From Citrus sinensis (lineage: Eukaryota > Streptophyta > Magnoliopsida > Sapindales > Rutaceae), in the NCBI RefSeq assembly GCF_022201045.2, contig NC_068558.1:17327501-17391500 (forward strand): DNA of 64,000 bases, written 5' to 3'. The position numbers were made by a program, and so were the translations under genes. A model generated the notes under the pieces. The model did no database searches. It was given only the letters and a program-made list of their open reading frames with translations, and was not told the DNA's origin. Of the stretch, positions 13,397 through 25,731 are shown in pieces (positions within the stretch are counted from its first letter, which is position 1; every line of letters begins with the position of its first letter).

Positions 13397-13453
<57 letters not shown>
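13397..13453 (+). repeat. (CT)28 microsatellite upstream of the pectinesterase gene
   Basis: An essentially uninterrupted CT run of about 57 bp lies about 30 bp before a TATA-like box and about 180 bp before the pectinesterase start codon. CT/GA tracts are common in plant core promoters and leaders. Here the tract sits just upstream of the predicted transcription start. Confidence 0.97.
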
Positions 13454-13456
<3 letters not shown>

Positions 13457-13484
13457 CTCCACCACCACCACCACCTCCTCCTTT

Positions 13485-13493
13485 TATAAAAAC
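13485..13493 (+). promoter_or_regulatory. TATA box candidate for the pectinesterase gene
   Basis: The sequence tataaaaac lies about 140 bp upstream of the ATG at 13632. Transcription would then start around 13515 with a leader of roughly 115 bases. Inferred from position and consensus only. Confidence 0.55.
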
Positions 13494-13631
13494 CCCACCT
13501 GCATTTTACATATTATTTCGCACTTCCACATATAATTTGATTAATTATATTGTATGCAAACCCTCCACATTCTCCTCGAAGACCCAGCCAAACAAAAAAG
13601 ACTAACTGAGGTCATCGGTACTTGAAATCTG

Positions 13632-16600
13632 ATGGGTTACGGCAGGCTCCAGCCCTCCTCCGACCCCGGGGGTTCTTCATTCCGCGAGGACCAACCCGGG
13701 CATGCCACGTCGGCGCCCCAGCCTTCTTCCCGCAGCAGGAAGAAGCTCATCCTCCTCTCCGTCCTCTCATTCGCATTAATCATCGCCTCCGCCGTCTCCG
13801 CCGTCCTCCTCGTGGGCCTCAAGACGAGTGCCGTGGGCCCCACCATCGGCCACAAGCCCACCCAGGCCATTTCCCGCACGTGCAGCAAGACCCTCTACCC
13901 GAACCTCTGCGTCAGCTCGCTCCTCAACTTCCCGGGCTCGCTCACCGCCTCCGAGCAGGACCTCGTCCACATTTCGTTCAACATGACGCTGCAGCACTTC
14001 AGCAGGGCCCTGTATTTCACCTCCGGTATCTCCTATCTCCAGATGGACCCGCACGTGCGCTCCGCATTCGACGACTGCCTCGAGCTCCTGGACGACTCCG
14101 TGGACGCGCTCTCACGCTCCCTCGGCTCCGTGCTGCTGCTACCCGGAGGCGATATTAATAAAAGAGAGGACGTGCTGACGTGGCTCAGCGCAGCGCTGAC
14201 CAACCACGACACCTGTTCGGAGGGATTTGAGGATTTGAATGGGCCGGTGAAGGATCAGGTTTCGGACAAGTTGAAGGACTTGTCCGAATTGGTGAGTAAT
14301 TGCTTGGCGATTTTTTCGGCGGGTGGCGATAGCGACGACTTTTCGGGGGTGCCGATTCAGAACAGAAGGAGGAGGCTGTTGAGCTCGTCGGAGGAGGACG
14401 ATACCTGGGGAGAAAATGACGACGATGATAATGTGCCGAGATGGGTAAGTAGGGAGACGAGAAGATTGTTGAGCTTGCCCGTGCCGCACATACAGGCCGA
14501 TATAATCGTGTCAAAGGACGGTACCGGGACGGTCAAAACGATTGCGGAAGCGATTAAAAAGGCTCCTGAGAACAGTGATCGTCGGACGATTATTTACGTG
14601 AGGGCAGGAAGGTAAACTCACTAGAAAACTGGTAATAAAATCGATGTCGATTTAGTCAGTCAGTTAATTAATAAACCAAGTAATTCGGTACCAATCAATT
14701 TTTATCTGTCTCCGTCGACGCTCTCTTCGGTACGGCGTCTCTTTAATTTAATTTAATTTTTTATAATTTTAATTACGGAAACTTTTTTTCGGGTTCTAAT
14801 AATGTTTGTGATTGCTTTTATTGACTAAATTACAGCAATCATGATTACTATAATCATATGGTTTTCATAAATTATTTACGTGAACCAGTTTGCTTGTTAC
14901 ATGTCAGATAGATATCTAATTTTTCTTTGAAGCATTTGATTTTTTTTTTTTAATAATAAAAATTCTAGAAAGCGTAAAAAACAAATTATACTTATTATAA
15001 AGCTTGAATTTTTTTCAGGTACGAAGAGAGTAATTTGAAGGTGGGGAGGAAGAAAAGGAATTTGATGTTCATAGGAGACGGGAAGGGCAAAACAATAATA
15101 ACAGGTGGAAGAAATGTTTTCGACAAGTTGACGACATTCCACACCGCATCATTTGGTAAATAAATTCCCATATTCAATATTCACCTTATCATCTCTTTTC
15201 TTTTCCTTTTTCTTTTTTTTTTTTAAATTTTGGTATATATATTTATTTATTTATATATTTTGTTGGTCTTGTTTTCTTTTCTGCAATGAAACTATGAGCC
15301 ATCACCATGCATGATGTGGAAATTGCATGTGTCATGTTTCTGTACACTACCATGCACCCAACTTGATTCGTGTTTTTATTTTTTATTTTTTGAATTTCTA
15401 CATTCACGTATTTGATCAAAACTTATTTTTCTTTTTTCTAAATTTCACTTCACATGTTTCATTTTTTTTTTAATTTTATCAAAATTTACTCCAAATTTTT
15501 AAGTTTACACCACATAATTAGATTCCAAAATTTTTATGTTTATGTCAGCAAAATGTCTTAATAACCACTAATCGTTTTCATGGATTTAACTTGAGAGAGT
15601 TTAGATATGAAGAGAATTTTGATTATAAAATAAGTTATAACTACTGTACCCTATAAAAATATAATAACTAATCACTATAAGATAGTAAAAAATTAATAAA
15701 ATTTAATCATTCGGTGGTGCTTACTTACAACTGTGATTATATGATATATCCAAAAACATTCTGTAATCAGAGCCTTTAAACATTTTTCTTTTTTTTTTTT
15801 TTAAAAAAAAAAAGAATTATGTGAGTGGTTTTGCCTTTTGAACGAAATTGCTCTCCAAAACTTTCTATGTGCTTTTTGCCTTTGGTAACGGGGCATGAAA
15901 GCATAAGCATCCAAAGAAGATTGAAATCAAAGTAGAAAATTCCTGAAAAAGATGAGAGAGATCGTGAGAAGCCACGTAATTATCCGTAAACAAATTCAGA
16001 ACGTCGCCACCGAGTCATTTTCCGTGCACCCTTTTTATCGTCTATCATGCTCACTGGGAAAGTTTATTGAGTCATTTTTTACTAAAGTATTGGATAATAT
16101 TGTCCTAAACTCATCGATGGCTACAAATTAAAGAAAGAGAACAGCGTCACATTATTGGACGGTGGGTCACGCTTATCACTTGAATCCTTTGCCGTATTAT
16201 TAACTATAATTAAAATAAAAATAAAAAATAGCTTTCAATTTTAATTTGTGCATCGTGCATAATCAACCAAATTATCATCACATGACACGTGTAACGTTAA
16301 TAATTTCGCAGCGGCGACTGGAGCTGGCTTTATCGCTCGGGACATGACGTTTGAGAACTTTGCGGGACCGGCGAAGCACCAAGCGGTGGCCCTCCGCGTC
16401 GGCGCCGACCACGCGGTGGTGTACCGCTGCAACGTAATCGGTTACCAAGACACCCTCTACGTGCACTCAAACCGGCAGTTCTACCGCGAGTGCGACATCT
16501 ACGGCACCGTGGACTTCATCTTCGGGAACGCCGCCGTGGTCTTACAGAAATGCGCCATCTACGCTCGCAAGCCGATGGCCAATCAGAAGAACACCATCAC

Positions 16601-17009
16601 GGCGCAGAACAGGAAAGACCCTAATCAGAACACGGGCATCTCAATCCACGACTGCAGCCTCTACGCCGCCCCCGATCTTCAGGCGTCCAAAGGCAGCATC
16701 CCCACGTACTTAGGCAGGCCGTGGAAGCTCTACTCGAGGGTTGTGTACATGCTAACGTACATGGGTGACCACATCCAACCCAGAGGCTGGCTTGAATGGA
16801 ATGGAGACTTTGCACTGGATACTTTATACTACGGCGAGTACATGAACTCCGGCCCGGGTTCGGCCGTGGGTCACCGGGTGAGGTGGCCGGGTTACCGGGT
16901 TATAACGTCGGCGACGGAGGCAAGTAAATTCACTGTGTCGCAGTTTATCTACGGGTCGTCGTGGCTGCCGTCGACTGGGGTGGCTTTCTTGGGTGGGCTT
17001 TCGGTTTAA
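13632..17009 (+). CDS. PME34: pectinesterase with N-terminal inhibitor-like (PMEI) pro-region
   Basis: Demethylates cell-wall homogalacturonan. Exons 13632-14611, 15019-15155 and 16312-17009 join in frame at GT-AG sites to give 604 residues, typical of a group with a pro-region. Residues 39-62 form a membrane anchor after a basic stretch. The PMEI-like domain spans about 77-229 with cysteines at 84, 93, 195 and 224. The linker carries two basic processing sites, RRRRLL (245-250) and RRLL (277-280), of the kind cut by Golgi site-1 protease, separated by an acidic run. The catalytic domain starts near 288. Gln396, Gln418, Asp419, Asp440, Arg508 and Trp510 occupy the family's active-site motifs (QAVAL, GYQDTLY, DFIFGN, LGRPWK). 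The first ATG in frame was chosen; no upstream in-frame ATG was seen. Exons are far richer in GC than the introns. The symbol rests on resemblance and synteny with Arabidopsis At3g49220; the paralogue PME61 is the alternative. Confidence 0.96.
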
Positions 17010-20000
17010 AGTGAATTTTAATTTAACTTTTAGTACGTATACTTATATTATATATAGGTGGGTCTCATGAGTGTTGAAGGATCAAATGGAATTTTACTTA
17101 CTGCAAAGCACACACACACGGGGAGGTTAAATTCTAAATATTTCTTTCGCAATTGTATAATTTTCTGGTTTCATTTTTTTCGTCTTTATGTTGTAATAAG
17201 TAATAATAATATTTGTGACGGTCTTTAAAATGACATTCTAGATGTTGCAACTCTGTACATGGTGGTGGTGGATGGTTGGCGAATATTGGAGGTGTGGATG
17301 GATGATAAATTGATAATGATGATGTACGTAATAATGTATAAACAATGTGTTACGTCAATGAAATAGAATGGGAGGCTCAGAGTGAATGCATATAATAATA
17401 TTGAAACGGTGTCGGTGGCGTTATTTGAGCTCCCTAAATGCTGACAACTAGAACGGGGACCCGCGTATTCTTTAAATTTGTTGGACATTAAAGCAAAAGG
17501 CCAAACAAACACCCTCGATTCCGCCCACCTGTTTTAAAAATACTTCAAATGCCCCTTTCTTTTTGACCTAATTGACGGGTGTGCTTTTAATTATACACCC
17601 AAGTTCACAGGTACGCTTTTAATTATATACCCAAGTCACTGTACAAGGACAAGTCATTGTACAAGGACAATTATTGTATGGTTTGGAAGACTTGGATGTA
17701 TCTGTAAGTATGACAAAAAAATTACATCAATCGTCAGAAGACTTTAGCTCATGAGAGAATGCACTGCAAAATGGACTAATGAACGAATTAACTCAGAGAA
17801 CCTAAGATATAAGGAGCTTTGTAGCGGTCTGAGAGTTTACGTGCAAAGATTTGGCAACCGATAAAGACGGCAAGTTACAGTCACACAGTAGAGCAGTGAG
17901 TGTAGTCAGTGACACGCTGTCAAGCGGTGGCACAATAAGTGTCCACTGAAAATCTAGATACATAGATTTATAATACTGCTGCCTAAAGGTTTATTATTGA
18001 GCATAACTCAAAAATTTACTCCTACTAATATATGGGGGAGAAATCGACCCCTCTTCCACATTTAATAAAAAAGAAGAGAGCCCCCACAAGGACTTAAACT
18101 GGTAGGGCACCTGCCTAGCTATCATTAGATTGCAAAGGCCGATGGCTTTCTATTCTATATATGTGCGTGATTGAAAATGGCTAAGAGTTAAAAGAAATGG
18201 TGCTACACATGTTTTTCACGAAGTGATTTCATTTTTGTTTTTTTTCCTGTTAACAGCACTATTTCATATTCACATTGACATTCCAAATTTATCAAAAGTT
18301 TGCCTCGTTTACGATATCATGACGATAAATTAATAGGATTAATCAATCCACCCATAAACGTGAAACTACGAACAGGAAAAAGGAAAATTTCAGATGCCCC
18401 GCCTTAGAGTACCTCTACTTCAGTGATTTGCAAATGACAGAAACCAAAAATTTGGAGCAAGTCAATTCATTTACCCCATTATATAAAATCCAATTTCATG
18501 GACAAAATATTCAACCTTAGTGACCAACAAACTACTTATAAGTGCTAGTACATGTTTTGTATTTTCTTGCGCTAAATGGTCAAATAAAATGTGCGAGTTT
18601 GGCCTCCCTATGAATTAGAGTTAGGCACACAGGAAATGGCCAGCAGTGAGCAGCCAGAGACAAATAGGCAATGCCAGCTATGGTGGAATGGGAATATGGA
18701 AAAATTGTCCTGTCAACTCAAGCTGCCGGGCTGCTCGTGTCGACATTTAATGCGTCACGTGTTTCTTGCTCCTTCAAAAGCTAACTTGATCTTCTCTATG
18801 TCCATCCGTTTGTTTCATGGGTGGAGTTATTTATTTGTGTATATTTCTTTTCCAAAAAATAGTAAATTGTATTAAAACGGTCAAAATAGACAATAATACA
18901 TCATCGCCACATCGGGCACAAATACAAGGCCACATTGAGTTCTATGACATCAATTTGGGACTCGTAGAAAATTGATTTGTTATGACTTCGTACACTCGAG
19001 CATTATGAGATCAGGCTTGCACAGATTATTTCGGTTCACATCGCGGTGCATATGCAGAGAGGCGTACTAACATGGAAAATAGTTCCAAGAAGGGAAGTTT
19101 TATAGAAACTCTTTAAACAAAGCAAAGTGCCAGTTTGCGGAGGGACTCGGAGCATCCTGCCGTATTTGTAAATTGTGTAATGCTTTAAGACAATTTTATT
19201 CAGACAATAAATACGCTAAAAGCAAGCTGCTTGTCAGATGAACGAAGAAAAGAGTTATAGTTGGTGAGCATGAATATAGCTCATGGCTTCTAAATATGAA
19301 GAAATTGATGTAATCTGATGCAATGTCATAAGGTGTTGCTGAAAACAGTAAAAGATTCGAGTGCTGCCAGCCTGCCCCGGTATGAGCTTCAAAAGGCATC
19401 TGAGTGCAAGGAAGCTTACTGACATAAGACACTAAAATAATAAATGCATTTCAAAGTGACGGCTTCTTTTCTTTTCCCTCAGTGCCAGCCTAGAGTATAT
19501 GAATGCTATCAACAAAAGAATTAAGACCAAAGAGAAAAACATTCTTTAGCCATCCAACATTTGGAAAATAAATTGTGGGCAACTGAGACAACATTTAGAA
19601 TGCAAAGAGAAAGCTCTTTTTTTTTTACTTTCAGAGACAATGCAAGCCGAGGGTTTATAAATGCCATCAATTACGAAGGAAGCTTAAAGGGACAAAACAA
19701 TCTTAAGGCATTGAAAACAATCATGAGTTGAATATTGTAGCGGTGAAACCCCTATGCTCAGGTAAACGAGATGATAGAAGGGGATTCCAAGTTACTGAAA
19801 TACCAAATGTTATCATCTGCCGTTCAAGAATCAGATGAAAAATGGTCAGCTTATCCAACGATGGACAAGACTTGACTTCGTGTTCTTTCTTGAAGTCATT
19901 GCTGGTGGCGAAAGATAAATGAGATGGTTGCTTAGTACGTAAGTTTTACCGTTTTTAGTGGGAAACCATACGTATTTATACCATGTCCTCTATTAGTTAT

Positions 20001-20977
20001 CATTTCTTACAAAATAATCCAAATGTTTTTCTACAAGGAACAAACTTGACATTTCTGATTAATATGTTGAGAAGAAGACCCGTTATTTTTTTTCTTTTTT
20101 GAAATAATCCAGTTTTTGTGTCTTTATTTTTTAGTTTTATTTAATATAATTCTTAATTGATATTACAATCCAGTCAACAAGACTTAAGATAGTCCATTCG
20201 AAACCAGCTTGAAAATCAACTCCCAATGTAGGAGGTATGAAAAAGTATGCCAAGCCTTGCACTAATATAATTTATCTAAAGTCCGACCAAAATTTTTTCC
20301 CACGAAAAAAAAAAATCCAAGGAAAAATTATATTTCCACAATCACAGCATCACACCAACAGACGACCTCAAGAATGAGGACGAAGAGTAGTCGAACCTCT
20401 GATATCCTTAAACCCAACCCATACTTAGAACAGTACCTAATGAAAAAGAAAAAAAAAAAAACAAAGTAAAATTTCACTAACTACAAAATTTCAACTTTTA
20501 ACTTTTTAATTAAATTTTGAGTCATTCATCATATACCTAATATAGTATTTAATGATTCCAATTCATTCACCATTGAATTGAAATAAAGGACATTACCAGT
20601 TTCATGAAAAGTTCAACTGGTCACACATTACCATTCATTTCCCCCAGGCTTCAACATTCTGCAATATCTTTTTAATCTTAATGCTACAAATAGACATGCA
20701 TTTCAATATTCACAAAACCGTTGTACTGAGAACAATTATAGACAATTAAGTGCCACCGAAAATAACTTGCATATCCACGAAACAATAGTAGGTCAGTGCT
20801 TAAAGGACGGGATAGCTGCGGGTACCGCATATGAACAAGGTTAGGCAAAGTGATGTTGAACAAGTTCAGCTAAATATGAAACCAAATAGAAATTGAAGAC
20901 CGACAAATGATGAATGTGCACTACCGAATACCAACTATCATCAATGGCCAAGTGCAAGATATGCACATGTTATGCAA
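17010..20977. other. 3' flank of pectinesterase gene and intergenic DNA
   Basis: The first ~200 bases are probably the pectinesterase 3' untranslated region, with AATAAT-like signals near 17200. The rest is moderately AT-rich and contains open frames up to 94 codons without recognisable protein features. The last ~200 bases before 20978 are probably the 3' untranslated region of the PI4K gamma gene. Confidence 0.5.
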
Positions 20978-23356
20978 TCACTCTACTTGGCCACCTTGTG
21001 GAGTTAGATCATCAAGATGACGATCCATGATCGATGCCACAGATTCAAGAAATCCATCCTCACTTGTTCCTGGGAGCACAGCATCTTGTGCTTCACAGAC
21101 AATCTGTTCAATCACAGACTCATCTTTCAGCGTTTTCCTACACATGATGCAACCAATGTCAAAGGGAGTGAGTCCTCTCTCTACACCTTTCTTCAGGAGC
21201 ATGGTGGAAATACGAAGAACCCGGGCACATTCAGGGGGTATGTCCCAACCATGAAACTTCAAAAGTTCAATATCCTTTTCAGCATCCAGTGCGTTGATGT
21301 AGTTAATGGTTTCAGGAGAGTAAGGCTGACGAGCTTGTGGCCAGTAGAGCCAGTCGAATGTGCAATCTTCAAACTGCAGTGAAAAGAAGCAAAGATCAGA
21401 AAATGATGGAATTAATGGCTGAGAAGTCCAATATCCAAGATCAAGTGATACCTACACTGCACAGGATAGTTTGTTGTCAAAGAATCAAACAGATCAATAT
21501 GGATGGCTTGTCAAAAGGATAAATTTCTTGATGTATTGGCAAGAGTTTAAAAGTTTTTAAGATAAACTTCAAAAACCAAGCATAATTGTGCCATTAGATG
21601 TGTTAAGGACATCTGATCAAAGATAAGTGTTATGGCAGAATATCAGGAGAAATGGAGCTTAGAATTTGAAATTCTATGGCTAAGTCTATTCATTTATTTG
21701 TGCAGCACATTAACAGCATAACTCACACAAATAACAAACAATGTCTGACCATTAAGGCATCATGCATTTGCCTTTGTCAAACTGACAGTAAGGTTCCAAA
21801 AGTGTTGATAACAAAGTTGTTCCATAGCAATCGTCACAAAGACGTTTAACAGAAAACACTAACAAAGCTCTAATTCATACCATGAAACGTCATTCCAAAA
21901 AGAGTGTAATGACAATGAGCAGAGACAATTCAAACAGTATCAAGCATTATGGATAAAGAGGAAAAGAAAAAGGACATACACTATAGGGCAAGCAGTAACC
22001 ATGGTCAATTGGAATAAGCTTGATCTGACCTCCTTCATCTTTGCTAACCAATATATTCCCAGCATGCCGATCTGTATTTGCCAACCTTATGTCCAAAACA
22101 GAGATCTTGTGCACCTCATCCACTGGGAATGCACGAGGGCCCATCTCCTCACAGCTTCCAACATTTTCCACAAACATCTGCAGTGATCCAATCTTAACAT
22201 TCTCGAGATCATGTTTGTAGCCATTTGGATGATTGAATCCTTTGTGCAAGCACCTGACCATCACAGTAGGGGGAACCCCCGCAAAGCCCCTCTCCTCATC
22301 ATGAAGAGAGTAAGTTGCATCCCTTGGATGATCCAAAATGTATGCTGCAACTTCCCTCAATGCTCCTTCTCCCGCTCGTGTGCCTTTCTTCAATCCTTCA
22401 CCATCTACAGATATGGGCAACCCTCGTGGATTGTTCACAGACATTGGCTCCTCATCCATTGGCTTAAAGACAGAAATGTACTTCTGACCAGATGAATCTT
22501 GCATAAAATAAGCCCCTCCTGATCCCTCAGAGGAGGGAATGGGTTCGTTACCTCTCTCTAACCCATCAACAGTAGAGCTAATTAGCCTTTTGATCATTAA
22601 TGGCAGTTTGAAATTGGACTCAACAATTAAAGGTTCCAAAAGTAAATCATTTTGTAACAGCTTCCTTTCTCTGATCTGATATCCCATGAATAGCGTCTCG
22701 AACTGGTGTTCTCCAACAACATCAGCCCCCTTTTCATTTAACTCTGTTGCCTCGATGGAGACTTCAAAATCTTTCTGAACAGGTTTAGCCCTTACTTTAG
22801 CAGACTTTCGAACAAGCAAATGAATCACAGCTTCATTTCTTTTACATATATCAGTAATAAGTCTCTGATCCTCAAGTTCCTCACCATCACATATCAGTTC
22901 TTGATTCTTAAGATCAACAAACTCTCTTCCTTTTTTCGCAATCTGCTGCTTCACATAACCAACATTTCTACCCCTCTCAACATGAAACTCAAACACCTTC
23001 CCACATACGGTGGTCACAGTGATAGCTTGGAGATCTGAAAGTCTAAGCACTAAATGCAAAACATTACCATCAGCGAGCCCATAGTCCCTGACACGAGAAT
23101 TGCTCCTAGCCAGTTCTCGTCCTTCAAAAACCAGTTTCTGCTTCTTCACAAAAAACCCATTATAACTCTGAATCCTCAATTTCACAGAGGCAATTGAATC
23201 TGACTCCATGACACGCATGGGAATCACAGAGCCACCAACACTCAGAAAGATCCAGATCGAGTCATTTGAAAGCTTCTCAGGTCGATGGGTGAAATTACCA
23301 GGAAAATTCAAAGACTCTTCAAGCACTGGACTGAGAGCTACACAGGCCATCGACAT
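20978..23356 (-). CDS. PI4KG3: phosphatidylinositol 4-kinase gamma (type II) with two ubiquitin-like domains
   Basis: Two coding exons, 23356-21980 and 21373-20978, join in phase 0 to give 590 residues. The joined sequence reads through a conserved PYSFEDCTFDWLYWP-type segment. Two ubiquitin-like domains lie at about 34-106 and 112-184. The PI3/4-kinase type II catalytic domain runs from about 275 to 560. It has a glycine-rich loop near 277-284, the catalytic DRHAGN at 429-434 and the metal-binding DHG at 451-453. Plant members are reported to act partly as protein kinases that bind ubiquitin-proteasome components, so lipid-kinase activity should not be assumed. The cellular site is probably cytosol/membrane; no signal peptide is visible. 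The subgroup (gamma-3 versus gamma-4/7) is inferred mainly from gene order. The leader appears to contain at least one intron. Confidence 0.95.
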
Positions 23357-24432
23357 TGTTCCTCCTGAAGATCTAAAACCTGTCTAAATTATATTATTGT
23401 CCACCTAATGCATAGAACTTCTAACCTCCCTATATCCCAATCACAGAAGTTCAACAGCTTCCAAAATGTCAAATCCAAAACCCTAAGTCAATGAACTGTG
23501 AAAACTCTAAATTTGTACCTAAAAACCTAAACCCTAAAATGTTATAGGAAATCGGAAGTCATATTTAAACATAAACACACGAAATCTCAAGAGCAATGTA
23601 AGAAATCTTCCACGGTAACAAGATTTGTGTCACTTGTTGAAATCCTGGTAAAGGATTTCATTCCATGTTCAATATTGTGCACAATTTCTCCCAAAAGGCT
23701 AGGGTTTATGTAGCCTCTTCAAGACCAAATCCCTACAATAAACAAAAAATTTCGAAGATCAGAAACAACAAGACACACCACTATGTCCAACTTTTCAGAA
23801 ACTAAATGCTTGATGAAAAAAAAATAATAAAGCTGCTCATTTTCTATTCAATTCTCTTCTTTTTTAAGTGAAAATAAGTTTTTTTTTTTTTTTTTGTAGA
23901 GTAAAATGAATTATATTTCTAAATATAAAAGAAGATAACATGTAATTTGACCAAGCAAAACTGTTGAATAAGACTCGATTTAGGGTGACTTATTTAGGGA
24001 GACTTCTCAAAGCATAATATCCTGATTTTTGTAATTAATAATTTATTTAACAATTTCTCAGCAGTAACAAATAATCGAAATCTAAGCTTATTTCCATTAA
24101 ATCATAAAAAATAACAGCGGATTCAAGCGATCAACAAAGATATATAAAAAAATCTTAATTATTCTATATACCAAACAGATTAGAACAATGTAGAATCTTT
24201 ACATTCAAATCCAAAGGCAATAAAATACTAAAAATAAATTAAAATAAGAAAATACCTCGGAGGAGCTGAAATGAAGAACTGAAACTAAATGATCGAAAAG
24301 AGAAACATCGAAACGAATATGCGTGTGCTTCAAGAGTTTCGCTGAGCCTTTCTTCCCAAGTTTCCGAGAAATGAGAAATTTTCTCGAGAAACTTCAGCTT
24401 TGTGTAGAGAGAGAGAAAGAGAGAGAGAGAGA
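23357..24432 (-). other. 5' leader of the PI4K gamma gene with an intron
   Basis: On the minus strand, a donor reading gag/gtatttt at 24255-24256 and an acceptor reading ttgtag/ggattt at 23732-23733 define a likely leader intron of about 520 bp. The exon after it contains the telo-box-like aaaccctag, common in plant 5' untranslated regions. A second leader intron before 23357 is possible. Non-coding status is inferred from the many stops. Confidence 0.6.
24406..24432 (-). repeat. GA/CT microsatellite at the 5' end of the PI4K gamma transcript
   Basis: An imperfect GA run of 27 bp (CT-rich on the gene's strand) sits where the first leader exon should begin. Confidence 0.85.
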
Positions 24433-24439
24433 ATATTAG

Positions 24440-25731
24440 TAACTGTCGGCGTTAACGTGTTGGTCTTACATGAATTAAATATATGGTGCTGGATTAGATT
24501 GACTTTCAATACTTTGACTCAAAGCTTGGAGGACAATTAACGGAGTTTTCAAGTGAACGTAACGGCCGTTAACCGCATCCAGATTCCAGATTGAATTTTA
24601 CTTAACCGCATCCGGTTTAAAGCCCGGATCCGGATTCTGTAAAAAATCTAGAAAAGGATGTCTTAATCTCAATGTCCAATACTTTTTAATTTTCAATTTT
24701 TAGCACGATGAATTTTTACCTTAGTATACTGGAAATTATCTCAACAAGTGAACAAAATAATTAACGAATTGAAAATTAGTTCAACAAATGAACAAAACAA
24801 TTAACTTAATAAATTGGATCATATTTGTTTTTTTATTATTTTTTTGTGTGGTGCTTCCGAGTAAAATTCACATTTTTATTAATATGGGCGGATAAAATCT
24901 GGTATGAATAGTTCGAATCCAGGCCGGATCCGATTGTTTTTGGCTATCCCTATTCCCCTAGGTTCGCTTTTATAAAAGTTCTATTTATGTCTTCTTACGT
25001 AGAAGTTTTTTACGGAATTTTAATTTTATTTATTTGTTTTTAAATTGAGCACTACTGATTTTTTTTTTCAAAATAGCATTTTCTTTTGTTTTATTAAAAA
25101 ATTGAATACAAATCTTTATAGTGATAATGAATTGTATCCTAAAAAAATTTGAAAAGAAAAGAGTTTATAGTATTTTTTTTTATTTACTTAATGAATAAGA
25201 AAAGCCGAAAAAAATTATAGTACATAAAAAATGTGTGTATACAATCCAATAAAATTACGACAAGTATTAAAAAAAAGTGCGCATGTTAGTCTTGTAAAGA
25301 ATAATTCTAAAACCATAAACGCTTGAACAAACAATCTTGTATCAATTAATGTGACATAACTATATGATACTTATAATTAGATGATTCATAATATATTACG
25401 TCAATTTTACTTTGTAAAACATTATTTACCCCAAAACTACATATAAATTTTGTGAGCTATATATGCACAATGGAAAGGATCTATACTTTACCAGAAGCAC
25501 AGTCCAAAATGACAATTCACAGGCTATATTTGATACCCACGCACGACGCAAGATGCATCATCAAGAAGTCATTCAAACGACAAGGCTGACATCCCAGATT
25601 TCATAAATGCAAGAGGAAACGTTAAAAGAATCAATTCACTTGAAGGAAAACCGAGGCCAATAATCTTATCTAGTCTAAAAAAATAACATCATCCTAAACA
25701 AGGGAGAAAAAAAAAAAAGAGAGAGATTATT
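24440..25731. other. PI4K gamma upstream region and DPP-like gene 3' flank
   Basis: No gene is visible. Related ggatccgg phrases at about 24620-24640 and 24920-24935 hint at a decayed inverted-repeat element. The ~200 bases before 25732 are probably the 3' untranslated region of the peptidase gene. Confidence 0.4.

Noticed and set aside
13269..13535. 88-codon ORF across the CT tract
   Set aside because: The Ser-Leu run is the CT repeat read in frame; the region is promoter/leader of the pectinesterase gene.
13622..14158. 178-codon ORF overlapping pectinesterase exon 1
   Set aside because: A shifted-frame shadow produced by the GC-rich exon; the exon's true frame has complete family motifs.
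18090..18150. Possible tRNA-like segment (ggtagggcacctgcctagc)
   Set aside because: No anticodon arm, TPsiC loop or acceptor pairing could be assembled around it.
18591..18875. 94-codon plus-strand ORF
   Set aside because: No recognisable family, no supporting promoter or neighbours; composition is that of intergenic DNA.
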